Source: Geomonas oryzae (GTDB lineage: Bacteria; Desulfobacterota; Desulfuromonadia; Geobacterales; Geobacteraceae). From it: a stretch of DNA of 64,000 nucleotides. This document shows, in pieces, positions 58,463-64,000 of this stretch (positions within the stretch are counted from its first letter, which is position 1; the number at the start of each line of letters is the position of its first letter). The position numbers were made by a program, and so were the translations under genes. Location of the stretch: assembly GCF_004117875.1 (NCBI RefSeq), contig NZ_RAHW01000002.1, positions 62,001 to 126,000 on the forward strand, given 5' to 3'. Below the pieces are notes generated by a model, which saw nothing but the letters and a program-made list of their open reading frames with translations, made no database searches and was not told where the DNA came from.

Positions 58463-59986
58463 ATGAAACTGCTCGCCCTGCTGCTTGTCCTGCTCGCATC
58501 CTCACTTTCCACCCCTTCTTTCGCCGCGCCCCCGACCGACACAAAGCAGGAGCCTGCCGCCAAAAAGGAAATGCAACCGATCCCGCCTGCAGCTGCCGCC
58601 GAGGTGACCAAACACAAGGTGCGCATCGACGGCAGGGAAATCGCCTACGAGGCGAGTGCGGGGACACTCCCGGTGCAAAACGACGCGGGGGAAACCGAAG
58701 CGGAGATCTTCTACGTCTCGTACCGCGTACCGCAGGCGAAAACGGCGCCTCCACGCCCACTGCTCTTCATCTTCAACGGCGGCCCCGGCGCCGCCTCGGT
58801 GTGGCTGCACCTCGGAGCGCTCGGGCCGAAACGGGTGCAGATGCTTCCCGACGGCAACATGCCGGCCCCTCCGTTCAAGCTCACCGAAAACGCCTCGAGC
58901 TGGCTCGACCTCGGCGATCTGGTCTTCGTCGATCCGGTAGGAACCGGCTACAGCCGCGGCACCAAACCGGAGCTCACCAAGAAGTTCTCCGCGGTACAGC
59001 CGGACATCGACTCTCTGCAACGCTTCATCAGGCTCTACCTGACCCGCAACCAGGCCTGGAGCGCCCCGCTCTTTCTTGTCGGGGAAAGCTACGGCACCTT
59101 CCGCTGCGCCGGTCTTTCCGAACAACTGCTGGAGCACGGCGTAGCGCTAAACGGCGTCATCCTCATCTCCAGCATCCTGAACTTCCAGACCATCGCTTTC
59201 GACTACGGCAATGATCTTCCCTACCAGCTGATCCTTCCGAGTTACACGGCAACCGCCTGGTATCACAAAAAGCTCGCACCCGAGCTCATGGCAGATCTGG
59301 ATCGGACTCTCGCGCAGGCGGAGCGGTGGGCATCGACGGAATACGCACAGGCGCTGGAAAAAGGCGACCGGCTTGACGCGGAAGGGAAAAAGAGAGTGGC
59401 GGCGGAGTTTGCGCGGCTGACCGGGCTGGATCCTGCGTTCGTAATGAACCGAAACCTGCGCGTCGACAACAGGGATTTCGCGCGTGAGATTCTGCATAAC
59501 GAGGGACGGATGGTGGGGTTCATGGACAGCAGGTTCAACGCCGAGAACCCGGAACCGGCGAAATCCGCCGGTTTCGATGCGACGATCGCCACGATCCGCC
59601 CCCCCTTCACCGCGGCGATCAACACTTATCTGCGCGAGGAGCTCGGCTACCAGTCGGATCAGGAGTATTTCACACTGGGGGGCGGTATAGGGCGGTGGGA
59701 TTGGGAGGCGAAGAACAGCTATGCCGACACGGCGGAAAACCTGCGCAACGCCATGGTGAAGAATCCGTACCTTAAGGTCTGGGTCGCCTCCGGCCTCTTC
59801 GACCTCGCCACGCCGCACTACGCAGCCGAGTACACCATGGCTCACCTGGGGATCGATGAAAAATTGCGGGAGAACGTGACCATCAGGCGTTACCGCTCCG
59901 GACACATGATGTATCTCGAGACGGAAGCGCTGGTGCAGCTCAAAAAGGACGCCGCACGGTTCATCGGCTCGGCCGTAAAGCGCTAA
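58463..59986 (+). CDS. Peptidase S10 family serine carboxypeptidase-like protein
   Basis: A 507-residue exported enzyme. A signal peptide (LALLLVLLASSLSTPSFA) precedes NGGPGAASVWLHLG, the S10 oxyanion motif. The catalytic Ser is S209 in GESYGT; Asp lies in SGLFDLATP and His in RSGHMMYLE. VDPVGTGYSRG also matches the family. S10 enzymes release C-terminal amino acids at acidic pH, and bacterial members are less studied than fungal and plant ones. The start ATG at 58463 has AGGAGG about ten bases upstream; the frame extends a little further without a better start. Confidence 0.9.
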   Translation: MKLLALLLVLLASSLSTPSFAAPPTDTKQEPAAKKEMQPIPPAAAAEVTKHKVRIDGREIAYEASAGTLPVQNDAGETEAEIFYVSYRVPQAKTAPPRPLLFIFNGGPGAASVWLHLGALGPKRVQMLPDGNMPAPPFKLTENASSWLDLGDLVFVDPVGTGYSRGTKPELTKKFSAVQPDIDSLQRFIRLYLTRNQAWSAPLFLVGESYGTFRCAGLSEQLLEHGVALNGVILISSILNFQTIAFDYGNDLPYQLILPSYTATAWYHKKLAPELMADLDRTLAQAERWASTEYAQALEKGDRLDAEGKKRVAAEFARLTGLDPAFVMNRNLRVDNRDFAREILHNEGRMVGFMDSRFNAENPEPAKSAGFDATIATIRPPFTAAINTYLREELGYQSDQEYFTLGGGIGRWDWEAKNSYADTAENLRNAMVKNPYLKVWVASGLFDLATPHYAAEYTMAHLGIDEKLRENVTIRRYRSGHMMYLETEALVQLKKDAARFIGSAVKR

Positions 59987-59993
59987 AGCGCCT

Positions 59994-60761
59994 CTACTGC
60001 CAGAGCCCTGCCGGTTGCGCCGTTTCGATCCGGTCCTGCTCCTCGCGCGGCAGGACCGAGAAGAAGTCGAGCCCGGTCCGCTTTTCCACCTCGCGCACCG
60101 GGACTAGGTACTTTGGCATGTCCTCCGTTTCGAGCGGCTCGTTGGGCATGATGACGGCGATCGCCTCGCGCCGTTTCGGATCGAGAATCACCTTGTATAG
60201 CGCCTCGGGAACCGCGACCCGGTTGCGACCGATGGTCTTTCCGCCGGTAACCGGATAGATCGGGCCGCTGTAGATGAAAAGCTCGCCGCGCTTTTGGACC
60301 CACGCGCGCACCTTCCCCTCCAGCTCGGCCCAGATGCCCCGATTCATCCCCTCACCCGCCTGGGGCACCATGTTCGAGAGGTAGAAGCTTTCGGACATGG
60401 CCTGCTCGTCCCACGCCATATCCGCCGCAGGAGCCATGTGCCCCCTGTCGTACCCCGATCCCTTGTAATCGGAAAGCTCGGCGCGACTCCCCCTCGGGAG
60501 ATCGACGTCGGGTCGGAAGTTGTTTCCCCTTTTCAGCTTCGAAAGCAAGCGCTCCCGCGTCATGCGCTCGGCGACCCAGACCGGGGTCTTTTTGCCGGCA
60601 TCATGGCTCAACAGGTACCCCTTGCGGCACAAAAGATCGCCGGAATGACCCGGGACGCCGAAGGCTGCATACTCTCCGCAGTCATCGAGGGCACCGCCAA
60701 AGGCAGCGCCGGCACTCAGAAAAACGATAAGGACGAGGTTGAATAAACCGGTTCGAAGCAT
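59994..60761 (-). CDS. Secreted NucA/EndoG-type DNA/RNA non-specific endonuclease
   Basis: A 255-residue nuclease of the beta-beta-alpha metal family. The N-terminal signal peptide (LFNLVLIVFLSAGAAFGG) indicates export. The catalytic signature is YDRGHMAPAADM with the general-base His; SNMVPQAGEGMNRGIWAELE supplies the Mg-binding Asn. It is convergent with the S10 peptidase with a seven-base gap. Likely role: extracellular nucleic acid digestion for nutrients. Confidence 0.92.
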   Translation of the reverse strand: MLRTGLFNLVLIVFLSAGAAFGGALDDCGEYAAFGVPGHSGDLLCRKGYLLSHDAGKKTPVWVAERMTRERLLSKLKRGNNFRPDVDLPRGSRAELSDYKGSGYDRGHMAPAADMAWDEQAMSESFYLSNMVPQAGEGMNRGIWAELEGKVRAWVQKRGELFIYSGPIYPVTGGKTIGRNRVAVPEALYKVILDPKRREAIAVIMPNEPLETEDMPKYLVPVREVEKRTGLDFFSVLPREEQDRIETAQPAGLWQ

Positions 60762-60840
60762 GGAAGGACCGCCTTGTATCCGCTCACGGCGGAGGATGCA
60801 GGCGGCAGTTTAACAGGAGTAACGCAACAGAAGCAACACC

Positions 60841-61041
60841 CTACAGCAGATCGCGTTCCGTCTCGACGTTGTTCATGTGGAGCTTTCTGTTGATTTCCCT
60901 AACGTACTCAGGTTCCGACTTGGACGGCCCGCGCAATTCGGACAGGTAGTCGAGGTACAACTTGAACAGGTAACAAAACAGTCCCAGTCCCAGACAAGGG
61001 AGCACGCACCCCAGCACCAGAATGAACCCGGAATATACCAC
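60841..61041 (-). CDS. Small single-pass membrane protein
   Basis: A 66-residue protein with one hydrophobic segment (GFILVLGCVLPCLGLGLFCYL) and a charged C-terminal tail. Two features support it as real: GGAGGT five to six bases before its GTG start, and a near-consensus promoter at 61082-61109. No family recognised. Confidence 0.68.
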   Translation of the reverse strand: MVYSGFILVLGCVLPCLGLGLFCYLFKLYLDYLSELRGPSKSEPEYVREINRKLHMNNVETERDLL

Positions 61042-61081
61042 GCCGACCTCCTTCGTTGTGATCTCAGGATCCAGCGTGGCA

Positions 61082-61109
61082 AATATATATTAGCCTAAAT
61101 TAATGTCAA
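61082..61109 (-). promoter_or_regulatory. Near-consensus promoter of the small membrane protein gene
   Basis: On the minus strand, TTGACA (61109-61104), 16-base spacer, TATATT (61087-61082), about 41 bases before the GTG. Confidence 0.7.
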
Positions 61110-61193
61110 GCATGCCTACCATTAATGTGGCGCATGGTCTCCCGTTCAGCGATGGAGTTGCGAGTGGCTATGAAAAAAAATTAACCATCCTCG

Positions 61194-61221
61194 TTTACAC
61201 AGGAACAAAATCATCTATCAT
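61194..61221 (+). promoter_or_regulatory. Probable promoter of the triple-repeat gene
   Basis: TTTACA (61194-61199), 16-base spacer, TATCAT (61216-61221), about 40 bases before the ATG at 61262. Confidence 0.5.
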
Positions 61222-61261
61222 AGCCATTGTCTTCACATGCCAGTCTCACTGCGAGGTGTCA

Positions 61262-62143
61262 ATGACAATGCACGAGGATTTCCTGGGCAACCACAGCCAC
61301 AGTCCCGCAGCACAAGCGTTTCATCGTACCTCTATCTCGGGGCAGGCCGCCGAGGTAAAAGCAAAGCTGATTCACAATGTCAGAAGAAACTCGAAAAGGT
61401 ACGGCGTCCTCACCTCCTCTCACATCCTGACCGTCCTGGCCCAGGATCTTCCCGCCGACTTTCATCGCCCGCTTCTGGAATCCATCTCGCACGACCCGCT
61501 CTGCAGCGACATCCGCACGCTTTTGACCCCTTCGGGGCAGCTCTTCTTCTACTCGATCGCACATATGAGCATCGAAGATGCCGCGACGAAGGGACAGCTC
61601 GAGGAAGTGAAGTTCGCCATGGCGCAAAGGATCCGCCGGGACTCACGCATCGCCACGGCACTCACGCCACTGAACGCCATGTTCGCGCAGTTCCATGAGA
61701 TGACTCCGGTGAAGGTCTGCTCCATGCTGAACGAGATGCAGACACAGGCGCACTACCGTGACATAAAGACGGTCTCTTCCACGAACGGCGAACTTTACCT
61801 CTACTGCGACGCCCATGTAACCGAGAAGTACGCGACCATGCTTGCGAGATCCGCGGTCAGCGACGCCTGCCAGACCATAGTCGATACGGTACGGGAAGAA
61901 TCGCGACTTTACCCGAGACCGACGAAGGTGTCCGCCTTCACAAGTCAGGTCTACGGCATACCACCGACGACGCTCCAGCCATGCATCATCCGGGTGCTCA
62001 ATGCGACGGAATTCGCCGACATAAGGAAGCTGGTGCATCCCGAGACCGAGGCGGAATACCTTTACTCGAACCTGCACATGACCGAGGAGCAGGCGGTCGC
62101 GCTTATGAAGTGGCTCGAGGAAGGACGCCGGCCTTCGACATGA
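61262..62143 (+). CDS. Unknown protein built of three internal repeats
   Basis: A 293-residue cytoplasmic protein of no family I recognise. Three copies of a ~90-residue unit are visible, each ending in a DIR/DIK...L-Y-x-H-M/V-T/S-x-E pattern: DIRTLLTPSGQLFFYSIAHMSIE, DIKTVSSTNGELYLYCDAHVTEK and DIRKLVHPETEAEYLYSNLHMTEE (split here as short blocks). The first parts of the units are helical with basic R/K pairs. The start at 61262 has GAGGTG upstream; the frame is longer but without a better site. It may be a nucleic-acid or protein binding scaffold; no evidence decides. Confidence 0.75.
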   Translation: MTMHEDFLGNHSHSPAAQAFHRTSISGQAAEVKAKLIHNVRRNSKRYGVLTSSHILTVLAQDLPADFHRPLLESISHDPLCSDIRTLLTPSGQLFFYSIAHMSIEDAATKGQLEEVKFAMAQRIRRDSRIATALTPLNAMFAQFHEMTPVKVCSMLNEMQTQAHYRDIKTVSSTNGELYLYCDAHVTEKYATMLARSAVSDACQTIVDTVREESRLYPRPTKVSAFTSQVYGIPPTTLQPCIIRVLNATEFADIRKLVHPETEAEYLYSNLHMTEEQAVALMKWLEEGRRPST

Positions 62144-62155
62144 AACCGTCCGGCA

Positions 62156-64000
62156 CTAAAGCGCAAGAGCGACGACCTCGGCGATGTCCTTCACCTGAGT
62201 CGTGCTTCCCGCTACTTCCTTTATGCCGTCCTCGAACATGGTCATGCAAAACGGACAACTGACACAGACGGTAGCCGGGTTTTGCGCCAGCGCTTCCCCA
62301 ACCCTGTTCCGGTTGATCGGCGTCCCCTCGTGCTCTTCGAGCCACATCCTCCCGCCCCCTGCGCCGCAGCAGAAGGCGTTCTCGCGGCTGCGCTCCATCT
62401 CCACCAATTCCGCTTTGGTGCTTTCCCGCAGCACCTCGCGCGGCGCATCGTACACCTCGTTGTGACGCCCAAGGTAGCAGGAATCGTGAAACACCACCTT
62501 CCCTAGATCGACCGTCTGAGACAAGTCGAGCCTGCCACGTTGCATGAGGTCCCTGATCAGCTCGCTGTGGTGCACGACCTCAAGCTCCATGCCGTACTGG
62601 CGATAGTCGTTTTTGAGCGCGGTGAAGCAGTGCGGGCATTGGGTAATGACCTTCACGACCCCTTTCTCCCGGAACTGCCGCACGTTCTCCCGCGCCATCA
62701 GGTCGAAGAGGTATTCGTTGCCGAGGCGGCGGACGCTGTCACCGCAGCATTTTTCATCCCTTCCAAGGACCCCGTAGGAAACACCCGCCGCATCGAGCAC
62801 CCGCGTGAGAGCGACGCTCACCTGTTTGTTGCGTGCATCGAACGCCCCGGAGCAGCCGACATAGAGAAGATACTCTGTCTTCCCCGCCTCAAACGGGCGC
62901 AGTTCCAGTTGCGAACTCCACTTGCTCCGTTCCGAAGGCGCCATCCCCCACGGATTTGAGCGCTGCTCCATGTTTTCGAAGAGGTTCAGCAGTTCCTCCG
63001 GAAACCGCGCCTCCATCTGCACCAGGTGACGCCGCATCTTCACGATTTTCGGCAGGTGTTCGATGAAGACCGGGCACGCCTCCATGCACGCGCCGCAAGA
63101 AGTACAACTCCAAAGTGCGGCCTCGCTGGTCGCGTCCTTGCCGTTCGCCCCGATGAGCGAGACGCAGCGTTCGGCATCGGCATCGCCGACCAGCTTTTCC
63201 ATCACGGCGCCGTTTCGCAGCACGTTCTCCTTGATGGCATGGATCACCTCTCGCGGATTCAGCGTTTTGCCGGTCGCTGCTGCGGGGCAAGACTGTTGGC
63301 AGCGGCCGCACTCAGTGCAGGAAAAAGAATCTAGCAGATCCTTCCACGAGAGCCGGTCCACGGTGGCGGCGCCGAAGCGGTTTCCTTCGGCGAACTCCTC
63401 GCGCTCCTGGGTATTGCTCTTTCCCATGGTGCGCAAGAAGACGTTGGGTACGGCGGTAAGGATGTGCATGTGCTTGCTGTACGGCAGGAAGTTCATGAAG
63501 CCGAGCAGCACCACGGCATGGATCCACCAGAAGAGGCGTTGCGCAAAATCCAGGTTTCCGGCAAGCGGAGATGCCTGGAGCAGATGCGCGGCCAGGTTGG
63601 ACACGGGCGTTGCTGCGGAAGTGGTGAGTGTCCCCTGCACGATGCGCACGCCGTTCAGCCCGAAGTAGGCAAGCATCAGTGTCGCGATCATCGTCAGGAT
63701 GAAGTAAGCCTCGAAGGTTCGTGCTCCTTCAAAGGGCGGAGCCACGGTGCGGCGCAAGGCGGCCACGCACACCGCGAGCAGCGCGGCGAGCGAGCAGATA
63801 TCGAACAGTAACAGGAGAGCGGCGTGTATCGGTCCGGGGAGAAGATCGAAGGATAGCGCAGGGATGACGCCGGAAACGAGAAACTCAAGGTTCGCCGCGG
63901 CGAGGACCAGGAAGGCCCAGAAGATGACGCCGTGGTTCACGCCGAAGGGGCGGCTAACCACCCGCTTCTGCCCGACGGCATAGATGAGCATCTCTCTGAA
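62156..64000 (-). CDS. Membrane FeS oxidoreductase of the ETF:menaquinone oxidoreductase type, 5' end outside window
   Basis: The frame is still open at base 64000, so the ATG at 63991 is probably internal. At least 614 residues. The N-terminal part has four to five membrane helices like NarI-type cytochrome b subunits (HGVIFWAFLVLAA, YFILTMIATLMLAYFG, HAVVLLGFMNFLPYSKHMHIL) with His residues for haem. Two 4Fe-4S motifs follow (CTECGRCQQSC and CTSCGACMEAC), then two CCG cysteine domains (CCGDSVRR, CPHCFTAL; CYLGRHN, CCGAGGG, CPFCMTMF). This DUF224/HdrD-like layout belongs to proteins that move electrons between ETF and menaquinone. It fits the acyl-CoA dehydrogenase in the fad operon. ETF genes are not in view. 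Confidence 0.88.
   Translation of the reverse strand, partial: FREMLIYAVGQKRVVSRPFGVNHGVIFWAFLVLAAANLEFLVSGVIPALSFDLLPGPIHAALLLLFDICSLAALLAVCVAALRRTVAPPFEGARTFEAYFILTMIATLMLAYFGLNGVRIVQGTLTTSAATPVSNLAAHLLQASPLAGNLDFAQRLFWWIHAVVLLGFMNFLPYSKHMHILTAVPNVFLRTMGKSNTQEREEFAEGNRFGAATVDRLSWKDLLDSFSCTECGRCQQSCPAAATGKTLNPREVIHAIKENVLRNGAVMEKLVGDADAERCVSLIGANGKDATSEAALWSCTSCGACMEACPVFIEHLPKIVKMRRHLVQMEARFPEELLNLFENMEQRSNPWGMAPSERSKWSSQLELRPFEAGKTEYLLYVGCSGAFDARNKQVSVALTRVLDAAGVSYGVLGRDEKCCGDSVRRLGNEYLFDLMARENVRQFREKGVVKVITQCPHCFTALKNDYRQYGMELEVVHHSELIRDLMQRGRLDLSQTVDLGKVVFHDSCYLGRHNEVYDAPREVLRESTKAELVEMERSRENAFCCGAGGGRMWLEEHEGTPINRNRVGEALAQNPATVCVSCPFCMTMFEDGIKEVAGSTTQVKDIAEVVALAL

Noticed and set aside
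58387-59214. 275-codon frame overlapping the S10 peptidase
   Set aside because: Arg-rich out-of-frame shadow; the S10 frame has the catalytic motifs.
1-64000. Prophage, insertion sequence or integrase
   Set aside because: No transposase, integrase, phage structural gene or terminal repeat pair was recognised.

Overview
The window looks like the chromosome of a GC-rich, anaerobic, signal-transduction-heavy deltaproteobacterium, most likely in the Geobacter/Geomonas/Citrifermentans group. That is inferred from gene content only: many PAS/GAF histidine kinases, a membrane FeS protein of the ETF:menaquinone oxidoreductase type, a fatty-acid degradation operon, and linked polyunsaturated fatty acid synthase and ole genes. 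No rRNA, tRNA, CRISPR array, prophage or insertion sequence was seen.

Layout. 1-3232: a 5'-truncated PAS histidine kinase, a FadR-like acyl-CoA-responsive regulator, and a convergent histidine kinase. 3468-10679 (minus): a complete beta-oxidation operon in the order acyl-CoA ligase, fadN, fadA, fadE. Its good sigma70-like promoter has a palindrome over the -10 box. A divergent small SCP2-like lipid carrier gene follows at 10994. 11314-24712 (minus): eight signalling genes in two probable operons, with four kinases, two single-domain receivers, a PilZ plus GNAT-like protein and a REC-GGDEF-EAL protein. 24913-27284: Aag-type DNA glycosylase, DUF4136-like lipoprotein, universal stress protein, rubredoxin, and a small Cys-rich protein. 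27395-31328: ybbA-ybbP-tesA.

31541-53258 is the most striking part. It runs pfaD (enoyl reductase), pfaA (KS-AT-5xACP-KR-DH), a fused KS-CLF-AT-DH-DH megasynthase, oleA, oleB, oleC, oleD, and a 4'-phosphopantetheinyl transferase, all on the plus strand and mostly overlapping or closely spaced. Read as a pathway, it would activate the carrier domains, build a polyunsaturated acyl chain, and join two chains head-to-head through beta-ketoacid, beta-hydroxy acid and beta-lactone to a long polyunsaturated olefin. Polyunsaturated hydrocarbon formation by Pfa plus Ole is known from Shewanella. The compact single-locus arrangement and the synthase architecture are the notable points here.

53306-64000 is mixed. 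It holds a YhaV-like toxin with an unusual upstream partner, small hypothetical genes, an OmpH/Skp periplasmic chaperone, a DUF2844/DUF3443 pair (the latter with two aspartic-protease-like DTGS motifs), an S10 serine carboxypeptidase, a secreted NucA-type nuclease, a protein made of three internal repeats, and the partial ETF-menaquinone oxidoreductase. The latter would take electrons from the acyl-CoA dehydrogenase encoded at the other end of the window. Two full and two partial copies of a GC-rich palindromic repeat lie between genes in the 47.7-58.4 kb part.
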